Below, piece after piece: positions 18,408-26,562 of a DNA stretch of 64,000 nucleotides. Positions within the stretch are counted from its first letter, which is position 1; each line of letters opens with the position of its first letter. The position numbers and the translations under genes were made by a program. Origin of the DNA: Deltaproteobacteria bacterium (GTDB lineage: Bacteria; Myxococcota; Kuafuiibacteriia; Kuafuiibacteriales; Kuafuiibacteriaceae). Below the pieces are notes generated by a model that did not search any database, was not told the origin of the DNA, and saw only the letters and a list, made by a program, of their open reading frames with translations. The stretch covers positions 4,872,501-4,936,500 of the forward strand of contig JADJPE010000005.1 in NCBI GenBank assembly GCA_016713425.1, given 5' to 3'.

Positions 18408-19073
18408 CTACTCTGAGGCTTCATGTACGGCGATGAAGCCGAGCTCTGAGACGAGCGCCCCCATGCGGATGTCATGAGCCGCCTGAGGGACGTCGTCATC
18501 GGCGAGGATCTGAAGGCCGAAGCAGAAGCCGATCGTGCGTGGGTGCTGCTCCGATCCGGGCCGTGCCAGCGTGTATGAGGCACCCGCAATGGCCGTCCCA
18601 TGGCTTTGGGCGAGGGCACGATCGTAGTACCCACCGCCGTAGCCGAGCCGCGCGCCGCGGCTCGAGAAGGCGAGCCCCGGGACGATCAGGACGTCGATGG
18701 CCTGAAGCGGCACAGTGGGCGCATCGCGTGGAGGCTCCAAGATGGCCTGGCCTTCTACGCTGAGTGCCTCTTCTGGCTTCCTGAGGTCTCGGCGTTGACT
18801 GAGGTGGAAAGAGAGCTGGCCATCGTGCGCTCGCGGATAAGCGATCGCGACGCCGCGGCGCGCCAGCCAGGGTTCGAGGCTCGTGGGGTCAGCTTCGGTG
18901 CCGCAGGCGGCGTAGAGTCCAACGGTGCGGCAGCCATCGAACGCGTGAGTGCCCATCAAGTGATGAACCGCTGCTGAAGCGTATGCGGTACGTGTCGCCT
19001 CGCTCAGGGCGTGCCGGGCCCGTTGCATCCTTCGACGGAGCTCGCGCTTCTCGCGGGCGTCGATCCCGAGCAT
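18408..19073 (-). CDS. fau: 5-formyltetrahydrofolate cyclo-ligase
   Basis: 221 residues. It converts 5-formyl-THF to 5,10-methenyl-THF with ATP. The N-terminal basic helix (EKRELRRRMQRARHAL), the central GLYAACGTEADP, and the signature DVLIVPGLAFSSRGARLGYGGGYYDRAL are the family hallmarks. Also known as ygfA/MTHFS. Proteobacterial copies commonly lie just downstream of 6S RNA and near zapA, which is the arrangement here. A strong inverted repeat (19104-19146) lies immediately upstream. Confidence 0.93.
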   Translation of the reverse strand: MLGIDAREKRELRRRMQRARHALSEATRTAYASAAVHHLMGTHAFDGCRTVGLYAACGTEADPTSLEPWLARRGVAIAYPRAHDGQLSFHLSQRRDLRKPEEALSVEGQAILEPPRDAPTVPLQAIDVLIVPGLAFSSRGARLGYGGGYYDRALAQSHGTAIAGASYTLARPGSEQHPRTIGFCFGLQILADDDVPQAAHDIRMGALVSELGFIAVHEASE

Positions 19074-19103
19074 GTCGGTGGTCCTCGATATCTCGGTGGA
19101 GAA

Positions 19104-19146
19104 CGCCTAAGGTCCTCGAGTCAAGCGAGCTCGAGGACCTTAGGCG
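19104..19146 (-). terminator. Perfect 17-bp inverted repeat, probable terminator
   Basis: CGCCTAAGGTCCTCGAG and its exact complement are separated by a 9-nt loop. On the minus strand it follows the candidate ncRNA and precedes fau by about 30 nt. The stem is very stable, but only a short TTCT follows, so it could be a terminator, an RNA processing site or a protein-binding palindrome. Confidence 0.6.
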
Positions 19147-19162
19147 CTCGGTTCAAGAAGAA

Positions 19163-19346
19163 CCCCCGCCATGGCCGTGTGGGTAGCCGCGTCGGAACCT
19201 GCCTAAGCAGGTGGGTGACGTAGTCCCGACGCCCTGCCTCTGCCCCGTTTTGCGGCAGTTCGCGCGGTGCCAGAAGGAACGTCTCCCGAAAAAATCGCAT
19301 CGGTTCTCGACTTGAGTTGGCCGGCCCATCACGAACCGGGCAGGGG
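19163..19346 (-). ncRNA. ssrS: Candidate 6S RNA
   Basis: The zapA-fau gap is 306 nt and holds no credible ORF; the zapA-6S-fau order is conserved in many proteobacteria. On the minus strand, CCCCTGCC (19346-19339) can pair with GGCGGGGG (19170-19163), closing a 184-nt segment, the same size as E. coli 6S RNA. Inside, ATGG-CC pairs with GGCCAT, and the far end forms a nested helix GCGTCGGGA/TTCCGACGC topped by ACCTGC-TTAG-GCAGGT. The 5' internal strand is longer than in the classic model, and promoter mimicry was not verified. Ends are approximate. Confidence 0.42.
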
Positions 19347-19379
19347 AACTGGAAAGGGTGGAGATCAAACGGGTGGAGA

Positions 19380-19757
19380 TCATGACGTGTGCCTCGGGCG
19401 CCCAGTGATCACGTCTTGAGTCGCTGGGGCGTCGTGGGCTTCGACCGCAAGGTCGTCGATGGCTTCGAGCAACCAGCGGGAACGCGATCGGACGCCGTCT
19501 TTGAGGGCTCGAAGTCGCCTCTCGGCGTCGATGAGCTCTTCGGCGATGTTGAGCGCCGTCAGAATGGCCACTTGCTCGGCGGAAGCTCGTGCCAAGGACC
19601 CTCGCGTGGCCGTCATGCGCGCGTTCACGGCCTCGACGATCTCTTGAACTCTCGTCTCCGGTGCGTCGGAGACGAGCGTTATCTGTCGCCCCAGAAGCTC
19701 GACGGTGAGCGGTCGGCGGGGGCGCGGGACATCGCTCTTTTGGCTCGATGTGCGCAC
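19380..19757 (-). CDS. zapA: Cell division protein ZapA
   Basis: 125 residues. The N-terminal segment LTVELLGRQITLVSDAPETRVQEIVEAVNARM and the coiled-coil-forming helix AEQVAILTALNIAEELIDAERRLRAL match ZapA, which cross-links FtsZ filaments. The first 15 residues and the last 20 are polar extensions. It lies about 70 nt downstream of ftsY on the same strand and upstream of the candidate 6S RNA. Confidence 0.85.
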   Translation of the reverse strand: MRTSSQKSDVPRPRRPLTVELLGRQITLVSDAPETRVQEIVEAVNARMTATRGSLARASAEQVAILTALNIAEELIDAERRLRALKDGVRSRSRWLLEAIDDLAVEAHDAPATQDVITGRPRHTS

Positions 19758-19829
19758 GCCCAGAACTCTAGGAGCACTGGCCTTGGGTGGTCAACGACCG
19801 ACCTCGGCCGAGCATTGTTTTGAAACCTG

Positions 19830-21059
19830 TCAATTGGCGTTTGCCATCTGCGGCTCGGCTTCCGGCGTAGCAAAAAGGGCCTCGACAAACTCGTCAGGGT
19901 CGAAATCGCGCAGATCCTCGACCTTTTCCCCGATGCCCACGTAGCGCACTGGAAGTCCGAGTTCGTCGCAAATGGCGACGACGACGCCACCCTTGGCTGT
20001 ACCGTCGAGCTTCGTGAGGGCGATGGAGTTGACTTCGACGGCTTCTTTGAACTGACGCGCTTGGGCAATTGCATTTTGGCCGGTCGTGGCATCGAGAACC
20101 ATCATGACTTCGTGCGGGGCGCCGGCCTGAGCCTTGTTCATGACACGCCGCAGCTTTTTGAGCTCTTCCATCAAATTGACTTTGGTGTGCAGTCGGCCCG
20201 CGGTGTCGCAGATGCAAGCATGCGCACCGATCGAGCGCGCCTTCTGGATGGCTTCGTAGATCACCGAGCTCGGGTCGGCGCCTTCGGGACCGCGCACGAC
20301 CAACGCGCCGCTGCGATCGCCCCAGATCTCGAGTTGCTCGACCGCTGCGGCGCGGAAGGTGTCTCCAGCGGCGAGAACGACCTTCTTGCCGTCCTGCACG
20401 AGGCGCGCGGCCAGCTTGCCGATCGTCGTCGTCTTTCCCACGCCGTTCACGCCGATCACCATCATCACCGTGGGCTCGTGTTGCCAAGCGAGCGGCGCCG
20501 CCGGAGGACCGAGCAACTCGCGGACTCGGGCTTCGAGGCGTGCGCGGACCACGGAAGGGTCCCTGATCTCTTTGCGCGAGAGTTGGCCGCGGAGATCTTC
20601 GAGGACCCGCTCCGTTGTGCGGATGCCAATGTCAGAGGTGATCATGATCGACTCGAGGTCATCAACCAGGTTTTCGTCGAGCGCCTTGAAAAGGAGCTGG
20701 TTGATCTGCGCCATGAATCCCTTGCGGGTCTTCTCCAGCCCCTTGCGCATGGGGCGCCTGCCTTCCGCCGATGCAGCCGGCGTGGGCGAAATCGGCTTGG
20801 CGGTGGCACTTTCCGTGGGCTGGTCTTGGGCCTCCGGGTGACCCGGTGGAAGCGCCCCAATTGGCGCGTCGGGGACACCCAGCGCCTCGCGCGCCAGCGC
20901 TTCCTCCTCTGCATCGCCGTCGCTATCGCCAGCGCCGATTTGCTTGGTCGCCATCTTGCGGATGGCCAGGACGACCAACCCAAGAAAGACCAAGCCCCCA
21001 ATGAGCGTTACGACGGCGCCGATATCCATTGCGCCGAGGTCGAAGGCCCCGAAATCCAT
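19830..21059 (-). CDS. ftsY: Signal recognition particle receptor FtsY
   Basis: 409 residues. It is the SRP receptor GTPase that brings ribosome-nascent chains to the translocon. An N-terminal membrane helix (about 14-34, VVTLIGGLVFLGLVVLAI) and a short acidic A-region precede the NG domain. G motifs: GVNGVGKTTTIGKLA (G1), DTFRAAAVEQLEIW, DTAGRLHTKVNLMEELKKL (G3), TKLDGTAKGG (G4) and GIGEKVEDLRDFDPDEFVEALF at the C-terminus. A true N-terminal helix differs from the peripheral E. coli protein but is common in this group. It follows smc by 67 nt. Confidence 0.96.
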   Translation of the reverse strand: MDFGAFDLGAMDIGAVVTLIGGLVFLGLVVLAIRKMATKQIGAGDSDGDAEEEALAREALGVPDAPIGALPPGHPEAQDQPTESATAKPISPTPAASAEGRRPMRKGLEKTRKGFMAQINQLLFKALDENLVDDLESIMITSDIGIRTTERVLEDLRGQLSRKEIRDPSVVRARLEARVRELLGPPAAPLAWQHEPTVMMVIGVNGVGKTTTIGKLAARLVQDGKKVVLAAGDTFRAAAVEQLEIWGDRSGALVVRGPEGADPSSVIYEAIQKARSIGAHACICDTAGRLHTKVNLMEELKKLRRVMNKAQAGAPHEVMMVLDATTGQNAIAQARQFKEAVEVNSIALTKLDGTAKGGVVVAICDELGLPVRYVGIGEKVEDLRDFDPDEFVEALFATPEAEPQMANAN

Positions 21060-21126
21060 CGTGGGTGGAGCTACCTGCGGTGCGCGGGCTCGTCAAGCGT
21101 GACGGCGACAGGGCGCGCCAGGCGCG

Positions 21127-24100
21127 CTAGGAGACCGCGCGAAGTGGGCGATCTTGCGACACGACGTCGACAGGGACAATCTTGGAGACGCCCGGATCCT
21201 CCATGGTCACGCCATACAAGCGGTCGGGGAGCTCCATCGTCCGCTTGTTGTGCGTGATCAGGATGAACTGGGCGATCGACGACATGTCTTGAATCATCTC
21301 ATTGTAGCGTCCGACGTTGGCCTCATCGAGTGGGGCGTCGACCTCGTCCAGAAGGCAGAACGGCGTGGGCTTGATGAGAAAGATGGCGAAGATGAGCGCC
21401 ACGGCGGTGAGCGCCTTCTCGCCGCCCGAAAGGAGCGTCACGCTCTGAAGCTTCTTGCCCGGCGGTTGGGCCAGCATCTCGATACCCGATTCGAGTGGGT
21501 CCGATTCGTCCATCATGATGAGAGAGGCGCTGCCGCCATTGAAAAGCCGAGGGAAGACCTGTTGGAACTTGTCGTTTACCAAGCGGAAGGCCTCGAGGTA
21601 TCGCTCACGGCTCGTCTTGTTGATCTTCCGTATGGCTGTTCGCAAAGACGCGATCGCTTCCTCGAGATCTTTCTTTTGGTCAGCGAGGAACGCATACCGC
21701 TTGCTGACTTCGTCGTATTCATCGATCGCGGTCAGATTGATGGGACCCATGCGATCGATCTGGCCCCGGAGCTTCTCTGCCTGGTCGAGAGCGCCCGCAG
21801 GCTGTTCGGGCAACAGATGGTAGTCACAGACGATATCTCGTACGTTGAGGCGATAGCGCTCGGTGGTTCGGAGCGTCAGATTTTCCATGGCGATTTGGAG
21901 TTCTCTCCGTCGCACGATCGCGTCGTTCAGGTGAGTTTTCTGCTCGTCCGCCTGACGACGTTGTGCGCGGACCTCGGCGTCACGCTGTCTCAGCGCTTGC
22001 TGCTCGGTCTCCACGCGCGCTCGTTCGGCTTCCACTTCGCTGCGCTCGCCGTCGACGACCCGTTCGAGCGCTTCCCCCTCGGCCCGCGCCCGCTCGACGT
22101 TCTCCGCGAGGCGCTCGCACTCCTCGACGCTGTGCTCTTCAATCTCAAGGGCGCGTTGTTCGCGTCGCTCCAGGTCCGCGAGGCGGCTCGTCATCTGGGC
22201 GAGATTTCGGGCCGCATTCTCACGCCGCTCCGTGCTCGCAGCCACCGTGACCTTGAGCTCGGTGACCTCGTGCTCGAGCGCACGGGCCTGTGTGCGCAAC
22301 GCTTCGACCGCTCGGGCCTCCTCCTCAACCTGTGCGTCCAGCGCGGTGCGCCGGGCCTCGAGCTCGGTCACATGGCGCTGGGCCTGGTCGCGTTCTTCAA
22401 CCAAAGAACCGCGTTTTTCGCGCATCGCCTGTAGTTCGTCGGTGGCGGCTGCGATGTCCCGATCTTCTCGTTGGATCTCGGCGATCAACTTCTTCTCTGC
22501 TTGGTCGAGGCCGACGAGGGCCAGATCGGCCTGATGAATCTCTGCGCCGATCCGCTTGAGCGCGTCTTCAAGCTCGGCCCGTCGAGCCTTGAGCGCGCCG
22601 TGGTGGGCCGCGGTCGTCGCGACCACGTCTTCCAGCTCCGCGACCGAGGCCGACAGCTCCTTGATCTCGCGCTTTTGGGCCAACATGCCCGAAGAGATGC
22701 CGTCCGAAGAACCACCGGCGATGACGCCGACGGGGTCCAGCACTTCGCCGGAGAGCGTGACGAGTGTCTTCCGATGCCCATTCTCTCGCCAGAGCTTGCG
22801 CGCGTGCTCGAGACCGTCGACAACGACGACGTCACCCAGCAAGACGCGCGCGACGTGTTCGTAGCCCGGCGTCGAGCGAATGAGATCGACCATCTTGCCG
22901 ACGACTCCCGGCGCGCCCATGTCTGGCCACAGATCTTCTTCGTCGTCGAAGGACCATATGACGCTGTCCGCGGTGTCGGGAATTGGCAGCGACGACCCCA
23001 TCATCGAGGGGACCATATCGTCGCCCCCGAAATTTTCGGCCGGAAACGCTGTGGCGTCCGCATCGGCCTCGCCGAGGCCGGCGCTGTAAAGGCGTGGCGG
23101 GGACTCGTGGGCGAGACCTCGGCTCTCCGCCATCAGAGCGTCGACGAGTTCAGGGGACGGGGTGCCCTCGGGGCCACCAGGGATGAAGTAGGCCGGGCCC
23201 GCGTGTGAGCTCAAAGCCTGGGCCTCACGGCTTTCGACTTCCGTCGGCGTTTCTCGGTCAGCGGCTCTCTGCGTGTCGGGTGGGGCTTCGGCGGAGAGGC
23301 CAGCCGAAGGCGGCGTGCCGCCGTAAGTCCCGCCGGCATCCAGCGACATCGAAGCCCGAGGTGGATGCCGGGATGCCTCGTGGATGTACGCGCCGTCGAT
23401 CGACGGTCGATCGAGGTCCCGGTTCGAATTCGAGGCGAGGGCAGATCGCCCGGGCCGCTTGCTCGCCGGGCGGGGGGCCCAGGACACGTGGTCCTCGCGC
23501 AGATCGAGAGGAATGAAGCTTGAGCGACCTTGGGTCGACGACTTCAGGTACTCGATCGACGACACGCCGTCGTCCTGCGATGAGACGACGACGTACTGCA
23601 GGCGTTCGCCGAGCACGGCTTCAACGGCCGCTTCGAAGCGAGGTTCGGCGCTCACGAAGTCGGCCACCAAGCCGTGCAGCGTTCGATCGAGCCCCGGGCG
23701 CTCGGTGCGGTGCTTCATGATGGACCGAACCGCGTCGTTGCATCCTTCGTAGTTGCGCTGGATATCCTTCAGGGAGCCGAGTCGCGACCGCTTCGTCATG
23801 AGGTCGCTTCGTGCCGACGTCAGACGAGCCTCGGTCTCAGCCTGTTCGGTGGTGAGGGCTTCGAGGTGCGACTCGTGTTCGTGACGCTGCGCCTCGAGCT
23901 CATCGCGGGCCGAGCGTTTCGCCCATAGCTCGCGGGCGATATCCCGGACGCGGCCCTTGGCTTCCCGGCGCCGCTTCGCGATGATCTTCTTGCCCTGAAG
24001 CCCGCGCTCTATTCGAGCGTTGAGGTCGTGGCTCGCGCGCTCAAGATTGACGTGATTGCTCCGATGCTGCGCCATCGCGGTCAGGGTCTCGACGACCGCT

Positions 24101-25266
24101 TGCTTCTGCTGCTCGACCTCGGCTTCGGCGGCCTCGATTCGGATGCTCAAGGCGGAGAGCGCGTCCTGACGGGCCGCGAGCGTCTCCGTCTCGTCCCCGC
24201 CGGTCGACTGCAGCCGCTCGTTCAGATCGTGCGCCTCCGCGTGTTGCCGACGGACCTCATCGAGCTGCTCCAGAATCTGTTGGCGCTCCTGGGCGGCCTC
24301 TTGGCGCCGCTCGTTGAGCTTCTCGATCTCGCGCGTCAAAAAGTCGACGTTGTTCCGGGAGAGGGCCAGCGCCTGCTGTTTTTCGTGGAGCTGCTGCTCG
24401 CGGTGTCGGAGCGCCTCGTCTTGTTGGGCGATGGCGTCGAGTGCAGCGGTGAGGGCGACCTCGTCGTCGCCGATCGCCTCCTCGATGGCTTGAATCGAGG
24501 CTCGAAGCCCGTTGATCTGGTCGTCCTCGTGGCGTTCACGGCTCGTGAGATCGAGATAGCGGTGTGCGGCAGCATGCAGGTCGAGGGCGCGGAGCTCCTG
24601 TTTGATGCGCTTGTAACGTTCGGCCTTCTTGGCCTGACGTTCGAGCGAATCGAGGCGCTTCTCGAGCTCGTCGGTGATGTCCTTGACCCGCAGGAGGTTC
24701 TGCTCGGTGGCCTCGATCCGCCGCTCGGCCTGCTTCCGCCGGGCCTTGTAGCGGCTCACGCCCGCCGCATCTTCGATGACCGCCCGTCGGTCTTCGGGCT
24801 TTGATGTGACGATGAGACCAATCCGCCCCTGCTCGATGATCGAGTAGGCGTTCTTTCCGATGCCCGTCCCCATGAAAAGGTCCAAGATATCGCGCAGTCG
24901 GCACGGGGTGCGGTTGATCGCGTACTCGGACGTGCCATCGCGGAACAGTCGGCGCGTCACGCTGATCTCTTGGACCTGCCGATACTCCTCGGGAACGAGG
25001 TTCCCGTCGTTCTTGAAGGAAAGGGTGACTTCGGCAAGACCGCTTGGACCCCGCTTCTCGGAGCCGGCGAAGATGACATCCTGCATCCCGGCGCCTCGGA
25101 GGTGCTTGGCCGACTGCTCGCCCATCACCCACCGGATCGCGTCCACGATGTTGGACTTGCCGCATCCGTTGGGGCCAACCACCCCCGTGATGCCTTCGCC
25201 GAACTTCAGGACCGTTCGGTCGGCGAAGCTTTTGAATCCTTGGATCTCCAGGCGGCGAATCTTCAT
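21127..25266 (-). CDS. smc: Chromosome segregation protein SMC with an enlarged hinge
   Basis: 1379 residues from ATG 25266, where the conserved MKIRRLEIQGFKSFADRTV begins; a longer upstream frame lacks homology. SMC is the condensin ATPase that organises the chromosome. Walker A is GPNGCGKSN (about 31-39); the signature LSGGEKALTAVAL and Walker B LLDEVDAPLDEANV are near the C-terminus; two long coiled coils flank the hinge. Bacterial SMC is usually about 1150-1200 residues. The excess is a disordered Pro/Ser/Ala/Asp/Glu-rich insertion of about 190 residues inside the hinge (about 593-785), between RSSFIPLDL and GVVGKMVDLI. ScpA and ScpB are not in the window. Confidence 0.96.
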   Translation of the reverse strand: MKIRRLEIQGFKSFADRTVLKFGEGITGVVGPNGCGKSNIVDAIRWVMGEQSAKHLRGAGMQDVIFAGSEKRGPSGLAEVTLSFKNDGNLVPEEYRQVQEISVTRRLFRDGTSEYAINRTPCRLRDILDLFMGTGIGKNAYSIIEQGRIGLIVTSKPEDRRAVIEDAAGVSRYKARRKQAERRIEATEQNLLRVKDITDELEKRLDSLERQAKKAERYKRIKQELRALDLHAAAHRYLDLTSRERHEDDQINGLRASIQAIEEAIGDDEVALTAALDAIAQQDEALRHREQQLHEKQQALALSRNNVDFLTREIEKLNERRQEAAQERQQILEQLDEVRRQHAEAHDLNERLQSTGGDETETLAARQDALSALSIRIEAAEAEVEQQKQAVVETLTAMAQHRSNHVNLERASHDLNARIERGLQGKKIIAKRRREAKGRVRDIARELWAKRSARDELEAQRHEHESHLEALTTEQAETEARLTSARSDLMTKRSRLGSLKDIQRNYEGCNDAVRSIMKHRTERPGLDRTLHGLVADFVSAEPRFEAAVEAVLGERLQYVVVSSQDDGVSSIEYLKSSTQGRSSFIPLDLREDHVSWAPRPASKRPGRSALASNSNRDLDRPSIDGAYIHEASRHPPRASMSLDAGGTYGGTPPSAGLSAEAPPDTQRAADRETPTEVESREAQALSSHAGPAYFIPGGPEGTPSPELVDALMAESRGLAHESPPRLYSAGLGEADADATAFPAENFGGDDMVPSMMGSSLPIPDTADSVIWSFDDEEDLWPDMGAPGVVGKMVDLIRSTPGYEHVARVLLGDVVVVDGLEHARKLWRENGHRKTLVTLSGEVLDPVGVIAGGSSDGISSGMLAQKREIKELSASVAELEDVVATTAAHHGALKARRAELEDALKRIGAEIHQADLALVGLDQAEKKLIAEIQREDRDIAAATDELQAMREKRGSLVEERDQAQRHVTELEARRTALDAQVEEEARAVEALRTQARALEHEVTELKVTVAASTERRENAARNLAQMTSRLADLERREQRALEIEEHSVEECERLAENVERARAEGEALERVVDGERSEVEAERARVETEQQALRQRDAEVRAQRRQADEQKTHLNDAIVRRRELQIAMENLTLRTTERYRLNVRDIVCDYHLLPEQPAGALDQAEKLRGQIDRMGPINLTAIDEYDEVSKRYAFLADQKKDLEEAIASLRTAIRKINKTSRERYLEAFRLVNDKFQQVFPRLFNGGSASLIMMDESDPLESGIEMLAQPPGKKLQSVTLLSGGEKALTAVALIFAIFLIKPTPFCLLDEVDAPLDEANVGRYNEMIQDMSSIAQFILITHNKRTMELPDRLYGVTMEDPGVSKIVPVDVVSQDRPLRAVS
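22912..23490 (-). other. Disordered insertion within the SMC hinge
   Basis: This segment of smc encodes about 190 residues rich in Pro, Ser, Ala, Asp and Glu, with few hydrophobic runs, interrupting the hinge after the conserved SFIPLDLRE strand and before the GVVGKMVDLI strand. The reading frame is intact and GC content is like the rest of the gene, so it is part of the protein rather than an inserted element. Confidence 0.75.
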
Positions 25267-25339
25267 CGTGTCCAGGTGATGTACCCGTGATGAAACTCTT
25301 CTGCAACCCGTAATATTGTGGGTGCTCTCATCTGTGACC

Positions 25340-25351
25340 GCTATATATAGC
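25340..25351. promoter_or_regulatory. AT-rich palindrome upstream of smc
   Basis: GCTATATATAGC is a perfect 12-bp palindrome in the 154-nt gap between gluQ and smc, in an AT-rich patch that contrasts with the GC-rich surroundings. It probably marks the smc promoter or an operator. No exact -35/-10 pair is claimed. Confidence 0.4.
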
Positions 25352-25420
25352 TGTCCTCGCAAAAACAGCGCCGCGATCGTTCGGCCCCGTGAGCCGCCTG
25401 AAATGCACAGCCCTTGAGGG

Positions 25421-26398
25421 TTAAATCCTATGGGTCAAGCCAAACTCAGAGACCCCTACCGGATCGGTCGAAAGGCGGTCGACCTGCCACACCGAGATGA
25501 GTGCGCCGGCCGTCGTGGGGTCTCCGGTCGGATGAATGCCAAGTGTTTGTGCGAGACGCCCGACGATGGCTTCGGCGGACACTCCGCGGTTCCTCAACGC
25601 ATGGATCGTCGTGTCTCGGTCGCGCTTGGCGAGCCGACGTCCGTCGGGGCTGAGGAGCAGCGGCACGTGGAGGGTCTTGAGGGGGGGCGCATCCGGCGCG
25701 ATCAGGGTTCGAAGGAGGATCTGACGTGCGGTTGAGCCGAGCAAGTCGGCGCCTCGGACGACGTCGGTGATCTGTCCATCGAGGTCGTCGATCGTGACGG
25801 CGAGCTGATAGGCGAACAAGCCGTCGGCGCGGCGCAGCACGAAATCTCCGACCGCCTGGAATACGTCCTGGCTCGCATCCTTCAGAAGCCGATCGTGATG
25901 CGTGACCCGATCGTGTGGATGAGTACGGAGCCGGAGCGATGGCGCCCGGTGCGCGGTGGGCGGTGCTTGGTCGCGACACGTCCCGGGATAGCGGGGCCCG
26001 TCGTCGCCCGGACCGTGGGGCGCCGACGCGAGCGCAATCTCCCGACGACTGCAGAAGCAGGGATAGACGCGGCCGGATGCGGCCAATGTTTCGAGGACCG
26101 CGACGTAGCGCTCTGCTCGATCGGTCTGTCGCGTGGGTGCGCCGTCCCACGTGAGTCCGAGCCATTCGAGATCGCGCTGCATCGCGTCGATCGCGCCCGG
26201 GATGTTGCGCGGCCGATCGATGTCTTCGAAGCGCAGGCGCACTTCACCCGCGTGGGCCCGTGCGTCGAGCCATGCGGCGAGGAAGGTGCGCGCGATGCCG
26301 AGGTGCATTTGCCCCGTTGGACTCGGAGCAAAACGGCCAACATAGTTCGTCGAGTGCGGCGGCGAGCCTGACGCCTGCTTGCTCGAGGACGGTGACAT
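25421..26398 (-). CDS. gluQ: Glutamyl-Q tRNA(Asp) synthetase
   Basis: 325 residues from ATG 26398 (MSPSSSKQ); a longer in-frame upstream start is less likely. It glutamylates queuosine in tRNA(Asp). It has the GluRS catalytic core, GRFAPSPTGQMHLGIARTF and RFEDIDRPRNIPGAIDAM, the zinc-type CFC segment, and the RLAKRDRDTTI loop in place of KMSKS. It lacks the anticodon-binding domain, which separates it from GltX. Its location upstream of smc seems incidental. Confidence 0.9.
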   Translation of the reverse strand: MSPSSSKQASGSPPHSTNYVGRFAPSPTGQMHLGIARTFLAAWLDARAHAGEVRLRFEDIDRPRNIPGAIDAMQRDLEWLGLTWDGAPTRQTDRAERYVAVLETLAASGRVYPCFCSRREIALASAPHGPGDDGPRYPGTCRDQAPPTAHRAPSLRLRTHPHDRVTHHDRLLKDASQDVFQAVGDFVLRRADGLFAYQLAVTIDDLDGQITDVVRGADLLGSTARQILLRTLIAPDAPPLKTLHVPLLLSPDGRRLAKRDRDTTIHALRNRGVSAEAIVGRLAQTLGIHPTGDPTTAGALISVWQVDRLSTDPVGVSEFGLTHRI

Positions 26399-26562
26399 TA
26401 CGCGAGTGAGTTCTGGATGGAGGGAGGTGTCAAGCCAACGCGACTTGCGCTGCGCATAGGGCCGGGGCGGGATGCAAGCCAAGAAAACACGCCGGTCGAA
26501 TGACGGATCCGGAGCAAGCTCGGGTTTGTTTGTGGGCGAGTTGTGTTAGCAGATTCCACACG

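Noticed and set aside
19163..19346. SRP RNA (4.5S) next to ftsY
   Set aside because: The conserved GGTCAGG-type and GGAAGGAAGCAG tetraloop region of SRP RNA is not present.
20061..22434. Long plus-strand frames (about 400 codons) over ftsY and smc
   Set aside because: Both are mirror frames of strongly conserved minus-strand genes, with His/Arg/Leu-rich composition and no motifs.
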